From assembly GCA_030054175.1 (NCBI GenBank), contig JASGCM010000001.1, positions 231,653 to 295,652 of the forward strand: DNA of 64,000 bases, in the 5' to 3' direction. Positions 44,886 to 59,000 of the stretch are shown here, piece by piece. The first letter of the stretch is position 1, and each line of letters begins with the position of its first letter. This DNA is from Alphaproteobacteria bacterium (GTDB lineage: Bacteria; Pseudomonadota; Gammaproteobacteria; Burkholderiales; Burkholderiaceae_C). The translations under genes and the position numbers were made by a program. The notes beneath the pieces are model-generated. The model did no database searches. It had not been told where the DNA came from and saw nothing but the letters and a program-made list of their open reading frames with translations.

Positions 44886-46079
44886 TCAGGTCTTCTGAGC
44901 GAACCACTTCTCGACCAAACGAACCCACAGGCTACCCCCCAGAGGGATGAGTTCATCGTTGAAGTCGTAGCTTGGGTTGTGCAAGGTGCAGGGGCCGGCA
45001 CCGTGACCCATCTCCCGGTGCACGCCTTCGCCGTTGGCGATGAATGCGTAAGCACCTGGGCAGGCTTGAAGCATGTAGGCGAAGTCTTCAGCACCCATGG
45101 TGGGCTCTTGCGGGCTGACGTTCTCAACGCCCACCATCTCGATCATCACCTGACGCATGAAATCAGCCTCAGCGGGGTGGTTGACGGTGGGGGGATAGTT
45201 GCGAACAAACTCGAACTCGCAGGTCGCGCCCATGGCGGCACAAACACCCTGACTGATTTCACGCATGCGCTGCTCGATCAGGTCGAGCACCTCGATGGTG
45301 AAGGTACGCACTGTACCTTGCAACTCACAGCTGTCGGGCACCACATTGGTGGCTTCGCCGGCATGGATCATGGTGACCGAGATCACCCCCGCGTCGACTG
45401 GCTTTTTGTTGCGGCTGATGATGGTTTGGAAAGCCTGCACCAGTTGGGCGGCAATGGGTACCGGGTCGATGCCATCGTGCGGCAAGGCTGCATGGCTGCC
45501 TTTGCCACGGATGGTAATGCGAAACTCATTGCTGGAAGCCATGACCGGGCCGGCACTGACCGCGAACGACCCCACCTGGGGGCCTGGCCAGTTGTGCATG
45601 CCGAACACGGCTTGCATGGGGAACTGTTTGAACAGCCCGTCCTTGATCATTTCGCGGGCACCCCCCCCCCCTTCTTCGGCGGGTTGGAAAATCAGATAGA
45701 CGGTGCCATCAAAGTGGCGGTGCTTGGCCAGGTGCTGGGCCGCAACCAACAGCATGGCAGTGTGGCCATCGTGGCCACAGGCGTGCATCTTGCCTTGGTG
45801 CTTGCTGGCATGTTCGAAGGTGTTGAATTCCTGTAGAGGCAAAGCATCCATGTCTGCGCGCAAGCCCAAGGCCCGCGGACTGTCGCCGCCCTTGATGATG
45901 CCCACGACCCCGGTGGTTCCCATGCCCCGGTGGATGGGGATCCCCCACTCGGTCAGTTTGGCCGCCACCAAATCAGCGGTGCGGTTTTCCTGAAAGCAGA
46001 GTTCGGGGTGGGCGTGGATGTCGCGTCGGATGGCGACGATTTGAGCCGATTGGCTGACGATGGAATCAAGAAGGTTCAT
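44886..46079 (-). CDS. M20 family amidohydrolase (hippurate hydrolase/AbgA-like)
   Basis: A 397-residue zinc amidohydrolase. It has RRDIHAHPELCFQE, GLRADMDALPLQE, MHACGHDGHTAMLLVAA (metal Cys-x-His) and IFQPAEEGGGGA. Enzymes of this type hydrolyse N-acyl amino acids such as hippurate. The ATG at 46079 has GGAG nine bases upstream; the frame continues to 46169 without homology. A run of eleven G (45661-45671 on the complement) encodes EEGGGGA and could slip. The gene ends 8 bases from the convergent coaX. Confidence 0.9.
   Translation of the reverse strand: MNLLDSIVSQSAQIVAIRRDIHAHPELCFQENRTADLVAAKLTEWGIPIHRGMGTTGVVGIIKGGDSPRALGLRADMDALPLQEFNTFEHASKHQGKMHACGHDGHTAMLLVAAQHLAKHRHFDGTVYLIFQPAEEGGGGAREMIKDGLFKQFPMQAVFGMHNWPGPQVGSFAVSAGPVMASSNEFRITIRGKGSHAALPHDGIDPVPIAAQLVQAFQTIISRNKKPVDAGVISVTMIHAGEATNVVPDSCELQGTVRTFTIEVLDLIEQRMREISQGVCAAMGATCEFEFVRNYPPTVNHPAEADFMRQVMIEMVGVENVSPQEPTMGAEDFAYMLQACPGAYAFIANGEGVHREMGHGAGPCTLHNPSYDFNDELIPLGGSLWVRLVEKWFAQKT
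45661..45671. repeat. Homopolymer tract of 11 C (11 G on the coding strand)
   Basis: An uninterrupted C11 run within the coding region of the M20 amidohydrolase, in frame in this sequence. A one-base change would truncate the enzyme. The conserved EEGGGGA motif explains the glycine codons, but the choice of GGG for three of them is unusual. Confidence 0.9.
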
Positions 46080-46210
46080 GGCACTGATCTCCTGTGCACT
46101 GTATTGGGAGATCAGTTTAACCCTTTTCGAATGGGCGCACGTCGCGTGGGCCCACCCGAAACAGCCCACGAACTAGGGTTTATCCGGAGTCAAAAGGGGG
46201 CTGACCGCCT

Positions 46211-46897
46211 TTACGCGCCGCCTTTTTTAGCGCGCAAGAGGTCTACGCCCAATTGGCGCAATTTGCGGTACAGGTGGGTGCGTTCAAGGCCCGTTTTCTC
46301 GGCCACACGCGTCATCGAACCATTTTCACGCGCCAAATGAAACTCAAAATAGGCTTTCTCAAAGGCGTCGCGTGCTTCGCGCAGCAGTGGGGTCAAATCG
46401 AAAGCTTGGTGGTCTTTGCTGAGTTCGGGCATGGGCTGCACCGGAGCCATAGAGGACGGCATGACAAAAGATGTCGTCGAAGACGCAGGAGACGAAAACC
46501 CATGGCCAGACGGGGCGGGCGCCGACGGGGCGAGGCGGCGGTTCAAACCCTGTTCAACGGCCTTGAGCAGTTTTTGCATGGTGATGGGCTTCTCAAGGAA
46601 AGCCAAAGCGCCGATGCGGGTGGCCTCAACGGCGGTCTCGATGGTGGCGTGACCACTCATCATAATGACAGGCATGTCAAGCTGGCCGGCAGTGGACCAC
46701 TCTTTGAGCAAAGTCACGCCATCGGTGTCGGGCATCCATATGTCGAGCAAGACCAGGTCGGGACGCGTCTGGGCCCGGCAATGCCGAGCCTGAGCGGCGT
46801 TTTCGGCCAGCTCGACCTGATGACCTTCGTCATTGAGAATTTCAAACAACAAGTCGCGAATGCCCAACTCGTCGTCCACCACAAGAATGTTTGCCAT
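46211..46897 (-). CDS. Response regulator, NtrX/PrrA-like with Fis-type HTH and no AAA+ domain
   Basis: A 228-residue regulator. The receiver domain spans 1-120 (phosphoacceptor Asp in LVLLDIWMPD; VDDELGIRD acidic pair). A Ser/Pro-rich linker of about 60 residues follows (SPASSTTSFVMPSSMAPV), then a C-terminal Fis-like helix-turn-helix (MTRVAEKTGLERTHLYRKLRQLGVDL). The sigma-54-interacting AAA+ domain found in NtrX/NtrC is missing, a form seen in betaproteobacteria. It partners the NtrY-like kinase 7 bases upstream. Targets are unknown. Confidence 0.88.
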   Translation of the reverse strand: MANILVVDDELGIRDLLFEILNDEGHQVELAENAAQARHCRAQTRPDLVLLDIWMPDTDGVTLLKEWSTAGQLDMPVIMMSGHATIETAVEATRIGALAFLEKPITMQKLLKAVEQGLNRRLAPSAPAPSGHGFSSPASSTTSFVMPSSMAPVQPMPELSKDHQAFDLTPLLREARDAFEKAYFEFHLARENGSMTRVAEKTGLERTHLYRKLRQLGVDLLRAKKGGA

Positions 46898-46904
46898 AGA
46901 AGGG

Positions 46905-49163
46905 TCAGCCTTTGTCGGGAGATGCCACGGTTTGGAATGATAACGATACTTGGGCCCCGCTGACCTGACCGTTGACTTCCAGGTTTTTCAGCTCGAGCCG
47001 GGCGCGGTGTTCATCAGCTATTTTTTTCACCACCGCCAAGCCCAGGCCGGTGCCTTTGGGTTTGGTGGTGACATAGGGTTCGAAAGCCCGCTTGAGGATG
47101 ATTTCGTTGAAGCCCGTGCCGGTGTCGCGAACGATCAATCTAAGACGCTGGCTGTTGGGGTTGTATTGGGTAAGCAAGGTGACTTCGGGTTGGGCTTGGC
47201 CTTCGCAGGCATCGAGTGCATTTTGCAACAAATTATGAATGACTTGGCGCAACTGCTGGGCATCACCCAAAATGGCCGGGGCAGCATTGTCGAGTTGCAG
47301 TTTGACCGGGGCAGCCTGGTGTTCGGACAAATAAAGTTGCATGAGGTCACGCACCAAGGCATTGAGATCAACCGCCGACAGCTCGGCCTGGGGCAGACGA
47401 GCGTAGTCGCGGAATTCGTTGACCAATCTCTTCATGGCATCCACCTGATCGACGATGGTGCGCACCGATTTGTTCAGCACGGCTCGCTCCGGATCGGCCA
47501 ACTTGGAATCCAGCTTCATGGCCAATCGCTCGGCGGACAGCTGAATTGGAGTGAGCGGGTTTTTGATCTCGTGCGCCAAACGCCGCGCCACCTCGCCCCA
47601 GGCTTGGGCCCGCTGCGCCGAAACGATTTCCGAGATGTCATCAAACACCAGCAACCAGGCTTGGTTGGGCAATATGGCTCCGCGAGCGAGCAAGGTCAGG
47701 GTGTCGTTGGCTTCGCCCATGGGCGTAGCGCGGGGCTGCGCCATGGAGAGCGGCAAATCGAACGATTGTTGCCAGTGGTCCAAGCCTGTGTCGCGGTGTT
47801 CGACAGCCAAGGTTTCAAACTGACGAGTCACCTGCTGGCCAAAGTCCCCTAGACCTGTGAGATCGGCCAAGGCATGGCCCTCGTGAGCAGCCAAGGGCAC
47901 GCGCAAGATGCGGGTCGCCCCAGGATTGCACGACACGATGCGGCCCTGTGCATCGAGCACGATCACGCCCGCCGTCAAGTTGTCGAGAATGGTCTGCAAA
48001 TTGGCGCGTGCCAAATTGGCCTGCTCCATGCTGCGCTCTACTGTGTGTCGGGCATCGGCCAATTGTCGGGTCATTTCGGCAAAGGCGCGGGTCAGTCCGT
48101 CGAGTTCGTTTTGTCCCCACAAAACGGGTTTGGGGCTGAGATCACCGGCTGCCACATCACGCACGCCGCTGACCAATAAAAGCAAGGGTCGAGCCAACTG
48201 ATTGCCTAACACCACGGCCAGCAAGACTGCGGCGAACACCGACAAGAACAGGCTCAACGTCAGGGTGCCGATGTACATCTGGCGAAGCGCGGTGCGGGTT
48301 AAGGCGCGCTCTTGGTACTCGCGGTTGGCCTGCTGCACCAGCAATGCGTTATTGACCAAGGTGGGCGGCAATTCGAGCGTGACTTGCAGCACGTGCGGTT
48401 CATCGATGTTGTCGATGCGCCCCGATGGCACCAAGGCCAAGGCACGCACGCGGGCGCTGTTGGCGTTCTCTTCAAGGCCCTCAATGTTGGTCCATAGACC
48501 CAGTGCACGAACCTGGCGCAGCACGGTCTGGGATGGGCGCTCGGGGTTGATGACAAAACGGGAAGCCCCGGCGCTGCCCAGCGGGGTACCGCTCAGGGTC
48601 CACAACACCACATCCTGGGCCCCCAATTGGGTGCGCATGCGTTCCAGGGCGACGCCAGCCTGGGTGTCGGTCATCTCGCTCAGTTGCAAGGCAGCGCCCT
48701 TGGTCTTGGTGCCCAGGTCTTGCGCCAAGGTGTCGAAAGTGGCTCGCCCCAAGTTCAGGCCGGCATCCAGCGCCCCTTCGACCTTGACGTCAAACCAAGC
48801 CTCAATCGAGCGTGAGACAAACTGATATGAGACGGAATAAATCAACAGGCCCGGCAAAAAACCCACCAAGGTGAAGATGAGCGCCAATTTCAAGAGCAAC
48901 TGACTGCCGAACTTACCTTGCCGCCAACGCGCGCCCAAACGCCACAAAATGGCCAAAATGGCCACGACCAAAACCAACGCGACCACCAGATTCAAGGCGA
49001 ACAGCACGGGCAGGTAACCGGCATAACGCTCCCATCGGTCAGCCGCTTGCATGAGCAAAAAGAACAAGACCAAGCCCAGTGCCAAGATCACGCCCAGACC
49101 CACGAACCAGACCCAACGCGGCAAACCTCGGGCGTTCAGGCTGTACCCAACATTCGCGCTCAT
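46905..49163 (-). CDS. Sensor histidine kinase, NtrY-like
   Basis: A 752-residue membrane kinase. It has transmembrane helices near 16-40 and 55-110, a periplasmic sensor part, and a second membrane region near 300 followed by HAMP (LLLLVSGVRDVAAGDL). Next come a PAS domain (NLTAGVIVLDAQGRIVSCN), the phospho-His box LAHEIKNPLTPIQLSAERL, and the ATPase boxes NLLQNALDACEG and GTGLGLAVVKK. ATG 49163 has GGAGG 7 bases upstream and overlaps the DUF4390 stop (ATGA). NtrY-like kinases sense redox or nitrogen signals; the ligand here is unknown. Confidence 0.92.
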   Translation of the reverse strand: MSANVGYSLNARGLPRWVWFVGLGVILALGLVLFFLLMQAADRWERYAGYLPVLFALNLVVALVLVVAILAILWRLGARWRQGKFGSQLLLKLALIFTLVGFLPGLLIYSVSYQFVSRSIEAWFDVKVEGALDAGLNLGRATFDTLAQDLGTKTKGAALQLSEMTDTQAGVALERMRTQLGAQDVVLWTLSGTPLGSAGASRFVINPERPSQTVLRQVRALGLWTNIEGLEENANSARVRALALVPSGRIDNIDEPHVLQVTLELPPTLVNNALLVQQANREYQERALTRTALRQMYIGTLTLSLFLSVFAAVLLAVVLGNQLARPLLLLVSGVRDVAAGDLSPKPVLWGQNELDGLTRAFAEMTRQLADARHTVERSMEQANLARANLQTILDNLTAGVIVLDAQGRIVSCNPGATRILRVPLAAHEGHALADLTGLGDFGQQVTRQFETLAVEHRDTGLDHWQQSFDLPLSMAQPRATPMGEANDTLTLLARGAILPNQAWLLVFDDISEIVSAQRAQAWGEVARRLAHEIKNPLTPIQLSAERLAMKLDSKLADPERAVLNKSVRTIVDQVDAMKRLVNEFRDYARLPQAELSAVDLNALVRDLMQLYLSEHQAAPVKLQLDNAAPAILGDAQQLRQVIHNLLQNALDACEGQAQPEVTLLTQYNPNSQRLRLIVRDTGTGFNEIILKRAFEPYVTTKPKGTGLGLAVVKKIADEHRARLELKNLEVNGQVSGAQVSLSFQTVASPDKG

Positions 49164-49816
49164 GGGCGACCTCCAACTCGCAAGGGCTGGCTGCGCTGTA
49201 CCGACAGCCCCCATTCACCTTCGTTGGCCCCGCTCAACCAGGGGCGCAGCAAGGCATTGGGCTCTAATCGGAAACGAAATTCCAGTCGGTGACGGCTGCC
49301 TTCATCGAGCGGCCCGATCGACAGCGACCATGCGCTGATGCGCTGCAGGGCCGACAAGGCCTCGGTCAGGCTGTCATGGGTTTGAGCCAACCCCACGCCC
49401 AAACCCGAATTGTCGATGGGCTGCTGACTGCTTTGCAACCGATAACGCCGGGTCAAGGCTTGGTACGACAAACGCCAATAGCGCTGAGAGCGTGCCACCA
49501 GATTGTCGGTCCAATACCAACGCTCTTGATACAGGTTGACTTCGGCATTAAAAAACAAAGGGACGCCACGGTGCAAAGCGTCATCGACCGCGGTGGGCAA
49601 TTCAATGGCCAATTGGGCGCTGAATTGTGCGCCCTGATCGGCGGTGATCAGGCCCAAATTTTCGAGTCGGGCTTCGGCGCGGACCGTTGGCGGCAAGAAC
49701 ATCAAGGTCAGCCCAAGGAAGCACAACCCCCAAAGGGCCAGAAAACGGACGCAGTGCAACCTGACGGGTGCCAACCACTCACCCCGCCTTTTGCAACAAA
49801 GCGTAAAAAAATCCAT
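49160..49816 (-). CDS. DUF4390 domain protein, secreted or membrane-anchored
   Basis: A protein of about 218 residues with an N-terminal hydrophobic segment (FLALWGLCFLGLTLMFLPPTVRA) and a DUF4390 domain (AEARLENLGLITADQGAQFSAQL onward). The start is uncertain. ATG 49816 lies inside the end of rsmB and has no strong ribosome site; TTG 49774 has GGGGTGAG just before it and would begin a clean signal peptide (MAPVRLHCVR). It always seems to lie between rsmB and the NtrY-like kinase in this order, which suggests a role in that signalling system. Confidence 0.78.
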   Translation of the reverse strand: MDFFTLCCKRRGEWLAPVRLHCVRFLALWGLCFLGLTLMFLPPTVRAEARLENLGLITADQGAQFSAQLAIELPTAVDDALHRGVPLFFNAEVNLYQERWYWTDNLVARSQRYWRLSYQALTRRYRLQSSQQPIDNSGLGVGLAQTHDSLTEALSALQRISAWSLSIGPLDEGSRHRLEFRFRLEPNALLRPWLSGANEGEWGLSVQRSQPLRVGGRP

Positions 49817-51101
49817 CGGGTTCACGTTGTGAATTGTCCCCGACTGAGGCCCCTTTACCACCCACTGAGGGTGTCAAATGCCCCGGCGCAGGCTTGCGCA
49901 GGGCATCGGTGTTGTGCGCAACAAACGTTTGGACTTGCTCCTCGCCTTCGGCCTTGAAGACCGAGCAGGTGCAGTACAACAAAAAGCCACCGGGCTTCAA
50001 ACGCGACCACAGGGCTTCTAGCAGCACCCGCTGTTGCAGCGCCAGTGTCGCCAAGTCTTCGGGTCGGCGCAGCCATGCGATGTCGGGGTGACGGCGCACA
50101 ATACCAGAGGCCGAGCAAGGGGCGTCGAGCAAGATACCGTCGAACATCTCTCCCGCACGGGCCCAGGTGTTGGGCCGGGCGGCGTCGGCCACCCGGGTGC
50201 GCGCGCTCAAACCCAGGCGTTGCAAATTGGCCTGTACGCGCGCCATTCTTTGGGAGTCAACATCCAGGGCCAGCACATCCACATCGGCGTATTCCAACAG
50301 GTGGGCGGTTTTGCCGCCGGGTGCGGCACAGGCGTCGAGCACCTGCCAGCGTTGACCGGCCGGAGCGGGCCCCAAGGCATCCAAAAGCAGGGGGGCGGCC
50401 AACTGAGCGACGGCGTCTTGCACTGAGCACTCGCCGATCTCAAACCCCGGAATTTGCTGCACCGGCACCGGTTGGGGTAACCAAACTGCCGATCCGCCCA
50501 AGGGCTGAGCCAATAAACCGGCTTGCTCACAACCCGCCAACCAATCGCTCACGCTGATGCGGCGGGTGTTGACGCGCATCACCATGGGGGGGCGTTGCTG
50601 GGCTTGGGCCAATATGGCTTGCCAAGCCTGGGGGTGATCGTTTTTCAGTTGTCGCACCCACCACTCGGGATGGTTGTAACGTGCCTGGGCCTCGTTTTGA
50701 ACGCTGGCACACAGCGCCTGATGCTCGCGGGTGTAACGGCGCAAACAGGCATTGATGAGCGGTGCAAGGGCCCGCGTACGGGGTTCTTTTTTCGCCGCCT
50801 CGACCGCCTGACTCACCAACGTGTGCTCGGGGTACATGGGCGGGTCTTGCGCCAACAAGGCCAGCCCCAGACACAAGAGCGAGTCGACGGCGGGCGCGGG
50901 AGTCTTGGGCACCAACTGTCGTCGCACGGCGCGCGCCAGTCCCCATTTTCTCAAGGCACTGAGCAAGATGGCTTGTACGCCGGGGCGCAAGGCGGCTGGG
51001 CACTGCCCCAGCCATTCGGTGCTGGATTGGCCTTCAGAGACGGCCTGCAAGCCCTGTGCAGCCCATTGCAACTGCACCGACAACTGAGGAGCGAGGGTCA
51101 T
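49779..51101 (-). CDS. rsmB: 16S rRNA (cytosine-967-C5) methyltransferase
   Basis: A 440-residue RsmB. An N-terminal NusB-like domain (about 1-140) is followed by the SAM-dependent methyltransferase domain. The SAM site is VLDACAAPGGKTAHLL, and the catalytic cysteines are in DAPCSASGIVRRHPD and LLYCTCSVFKAEGEEQV. ATG 51101 (MTLAPQLSVQLQWAAQ) overlaps the upstream LemA-like stop by 4 bases. The frame continues to 51251 without RsmB homology. Length is in the E. coli range (429). Confidence 0.94.
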   Translation of the reverse strand: MTLAPQLSVQLQWAAQGLQAVSEGQSSTEWLGQCPAALRPGVQAILLSALRKWGLARAVRRQLVPKTPAPAVDSLLCLGLALLAQDPPMYPEHTLVSQAVEAAKKEPRTRALAPLINACLRRYTREHQALCASVQNEAQARYNHPEWWVRQLKNDHPQAWQAILAQAQQRPPMVMRVNTRRISVSDWLAGCEQAGLLAQPLGGSAVWLPQPVPVQQIPGFEIGECSVQDAVAQLAAPLLLDALGPAPAGQRWQVLDACAAPGGKTAHLLEYADVDVLALDVDSQRMARVQANLQRLGLSARTRVADAARPNTWARAGEMFDGILLDAPCSASGIVRRHPDIAWLRRPEDLATLALQQRVLLEALWSRLKPGGFLLYCTCSVFKAEGEEQVQTFVAHNTDALRKPAPGHLTPSVGGKGASVGDNSQREPDGFFYALLQKAG

Positions 51102-51658
51102 GCCAGGTCGGGCAGCCCGAGGGCCGGTTGGAATTGGTACAAGCGAGCGATCAAGCGGGCGGGCCACTGGGCAATGGCTCGGTTGTAGTCGTCGATGGAT
51201 TGGTTGAAGGCGTGTCTCAAGGGTTGCGCCAATAGCCTCTTTTCTAGCCATTGCTGACGCACCGACTCGGGCAACAGGCCCCAGGGCGAGACTTTCAATT
51301 CATCCCAGACCAACTCGAACGCTTGCCAATCTTGGTAAAGATCCTGTGCCGATTGCGGTTGCAAACAATGTTCTTGCATGCGCGCCAAGGCCACGCTGGC
51401 CTGGTTCGAAGTCGCATTCAGGCGACGCCAACAGGCAGCCACATGATTGACGTCGGCCGACATGCGCTGCAAGCTGGGATCGGCGGCGGCATCCGACAAA
51501 ATCTGGCGCGCCAAGTCGGTTTGCACCGACAAAACCGCCATCAACTCGGCGTACTTGGCGGCGACTTGGGCACGCAAGCGCACCAGGCGGTTGTAAGCGC
51601 CCAGCGCCCAAAACACCGTCAGGGCGCAAAGACCCCAAAACCAAGTGGACTCGAACAT
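51098..51658 (-). CDS. LemA family-like membrane protein
   Basis: A 186-residue protein with one N-terminal transmembrane helix (FWGLCALTVFWALGAYNRLV). The rest is mostly helical with the LemA pattern (AYNRLVRLRAQV near 21 and YNRAIAQWPARLIARLYQFQPA near the C-terminus). LemA proteins are of unknown function. It is first of the lemA-rsmB-DUF4390-ntrYX run and starts 15 bases from a palindromic repeat. Confidence 0.82.
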   Translation of the reverse strand: MFESTWFWGLCALTVFWALGAYNRLVRLRAQVAAKYAELMAVLSVQTDLARQILSDAAADPSLQRMSADVNHVAACWRRLNATSNQASVALARMQEHCLQPQSAQDLYQDWQAFELVWDELKVSPWGLLPESVRQQWLEKRLLAQPLRHAFNQSIDDYNRAIAQWPARLIARLYQFQPALGLPDLA

Positions 51659-51672
51659 GAAGCGATGTTAGA

Positions 51673-51699
51673 CGAAATTGGGGTCAGACCCCAATTTCG
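51673..51699. repeat. Dispersed palindromic repeat, locus 5a (GGGGTC family)
   Basis: A 27-base palindrome, CGAAATTGGGGTC around a central A and its complement, between the LemA-like start and the second palindrome at 51711. Confidence 0.9.
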
Positions 51700-51710
51700 C
51701 TGGAGCGCTG

Positions 51711-51769
51711 AAATAATTGGGGTCTAAATAATTGGGGTCAGACCCCAATTATTTAGACCCCAATTATTT
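51711..51769. repeat. Dispersed palindromic repeat, locus 5b: perfect 59-base nested palindrome
   Basis: The left arm 51711-51739 contains two direct AATAATTGGGGTCT-type units, and the right arm 51741-51769 is its exact complement. The centre is one A (51740). It begins 7 bases after the rpoC stop and may help end or stabilise rpoC transcripts. Confidence 0.93.
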
Positions 51770-51775
51770 TTGCAA

Positions 51776-55993
<4,218 letters not shown>

Positions 55994-56020
55994 GGTTTAA
56001 ATCCTTTCAGTGCCTGTGGC

Positions 56021-59000
56021 TCACGAACGCTCAAGTTCAATGTCGATGCCCAACGAGCGAATTTCCTTGACCAGCACATTGAACGACTCCGGAATGCCGG
56101 CGTCGATGGCGTGCTCGCCCTTGACGATGTTTTCGTAAACCTTGGTGCGGCCCTGCACGTCGTCGGACTTGACGGTGAGCATTTCCTGCAAGGTGTAGCT
56201 GGCGCCATAGGCTTCCAGCGCCCAGACCTCCATCTCGCCAAAACGCTGGCCGCCGAATTGGGCCTTGCCGCCCAAAGGTTGCTGCGTGACCAGGCTGTAT
56301 GGACCGGTGGAACGGGCGTGCATCTTGTCGTCAACCAAATGGTGCAACTTCAGGACGTGCATGTAGCCGACCGTGGTGGCACGCTCGAAAGCGTCGCCGG
56401 TGCGTCCGTCGTACAAATGGGCTTGCGTGCGTGTGGGCGTCAGGCCTTTGGCCTTGGCCACAGCCTCCGGATACGCCAGGTGAAGCATTGAGCGAATTTC
56501 CTGCTCGGAAGCCCCGTCGAACACCGGGGTGGCGAAGGGAACGCCTTGCGACAGGTTTTGCGCCATCTCCAGCAACTCATCCTCCTTGACCTGGCTGAGG
56601 TCTTCGGTGCGGCCGCTGGCGTTGTAGAGCTGTTCCAGAAACTTGCGCAATTCGGACACTTTGGACTCGGCTTGCAGCATGTCGCCGATGCGCTGGCCGA
56701 TGCCTTTGGCGGCCCATCCCAAGTGAACTTCGAGCACCTGACCGACGTTCATGCGCGAAGGCACGCCCAACGGGTTGAGCACGATGTCCACAGGGGTACC
56801 GTCGGCCATGTAAGGCATGTCTTCGACCGGAACGATCTTGGAGACCACACCCTTGTTGCCGTGGCGGCCAGCCATCTTGTCGCCGGGCTGCAGGCGGCGC
56901 TTGACGGCCAGGTAGACCTTGACCATCTTGAGCACGCCAGCCGGCAGCTCGTCACCTTGAGTGAGCTTCTTGCGCTTTTCTTCAAAGGCCAGGTCAAAGC
57001 TGTGACGGGTCTGCTCAAGGGCGTTCTTGATGCTCTCGAGCTGACTGGCGACCTCCTCGTCGGCAGGACGGATGTCAAACCAGTGAAACTTCTCAACGCC
57101 GGTCAAGTAGGCGCGGTCGATCTTGCTGCCCTTGGCCAGCTTGTTGGGGCCACCGTTGGCGACTTTGCCCAACAGCAACTTCTCGATACGGTCAAACGCG
57201 TCGGCTTCGACGATGCGCAGCTGGTCATTGAGATCCAGGCGGAAGCGCTTGAGTTCGTCGTCGATGATCTGCTGAGCACGCTTGTCGCGCTGGATGCCTT
57301 CTCGAGTGAAGACTTGCACATCAATGACTGTGCCCTGCGAGCCCTGGTCGACGCGCAGCGAGGTGTCTTTCACGTCCGAGGCCTTTTCGCCGAAGATGGC
57401 GCGCAGCAGTTTTTCTTCGGGGGTGAGTGTGGTTTCACCCTTGGGGGTCACCTTGCCCACCAACACGTCGCCGGGCTGCACTTCGGCACCGACGTAGATG
57501 ATGCCCGACTCGTCGAGTCGGTTGAGTTGGTTTTCCGACAAGTTGGGGATGTCGCGGGTGATTTCCTCGGCGCCCAGTTTGGTGTCGCGGGCCATGACCA
57601 CAAGTTCTTCGATGTGGATCGATGTGTAACGGTCATCAGCGACCACGCGCTCGGAGATCAGGATCGAGTCTTCGAAGTTGTAGCCGTTCCATGGCATGAA
57701 AGCGACCAACATGTTCTGACCCAGGGCCAATTCGCCCAGATCGGTGGATGCGCCGTCAGCGATCACGTCACTTTTTTGCAGCACGTCGCCTCGTTTGACG
57801 ATGGGTCGCTGGTGGATGTTGGTGTTTTGGTTGGAACGCTGATACTTGATCAGGTTGTAAATGTCCACGCCCACTTCACCCGCCTGGGTTTCGTTGTCGT
57901 TGACACGCACCACGATGCGGGTGGCATCGACATAGTCCACGATCCCGCCACGTGTGGCGGTGACGACAGTGCCCGAGTCCACAGCAGCGACGCGCTCGAT
58001 GCCGGTGCCGACAAAGGCTTTTTCGGGCCGCAGCACCGGCACGGCCTGACGCTGCATGTTGGCGCCCATCAGCGCGCGGTTGGCGTCGTCGTGCTCTAGG
58101 AACGGCACCAGCGATGCCGCCACAGACACGATCTGCGCCGGTGAGACGTCCATGTACTGGATGCGCTCGGCACTGCACAAAATCGATTCGCCTTTCTCAC
58201 GCGCAGAGATCAGTTCACCGGTCAGGCGTCCGTCTTTGTCGAGCGTGGCGTTGGCCTGGGCGATGACGTACTTACCCTCTTCAATGGCCGACAGGTAGTC
58301 GATTTCGTTGGAGACCTTGCCATCGGACACGCGACGGTACGGGGTCTCGATGAACCCGTATTCGTTCAGGCGGGCGTACAGGGCCAGCGAGTTGATCAGG
58401 CCAATGTTGGGGCCTTCGGGGGTCTCGATGGGACAGACACGACCGTAGTGGGTCACGTGCACATCACGGACTTCGAAGCCGGCGCGCTCGCGGGTTAAAC
58501 CGCCTGGGCCCAGAGCCGATACGCGGCGCTTGTGCGTGATCTCGGACAGGGGGTTGGTCTGGTCCATGAACTGCGACAACTGAGAGGCACCGAAAAATTC
58601 TTTCAGGGCCGCTGAGATGGGCTTGGAGTTGATCAGGTCGTGCGGCATGAGCGGTTCTTGCTCGGCTTGACCCAGACGCTCTTTGACCGCCTTTTCGATG
58701 CGAGCCAGACCGGTTCGGTACTGGTTCTCTGCCAATTCACCCACGCAACGCACGCGGCGGTTGCCCAAGTGATCGATGTCGTCAACTTCGCCCCGACCAT
58801 TGCGCAGGTCGACCAGGATCTTGACCACGGCCATGATGTCGTCGTTGGTCAGCACCATCGGCCCTTCGGACTCGTTGCGGCCAACGCGGGCGTTGAACTT
58901 CATGCGGCCCACGCGCGACAAATCATAGGTGTCGGGGTTGTAGAACAGGCGCTGGAACAGGGCCTGCACGGCGTCCTCGGTGGGCGGCTCACCAGGGCGC

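Noticed and set aside
45661..45671. Frameshift or pseudogene in the M20 amidohydrolase at the C11 tract
   Set aside because: The frame is intact through the tract and on to the normal C-terminus, so the gene is called functional.
51673..51769. Possible CRISPR array in the clustered palindromes
   Set aside because: The units are palindromic, vary in length and have no unique spacers of constant size; no cas genes are near.
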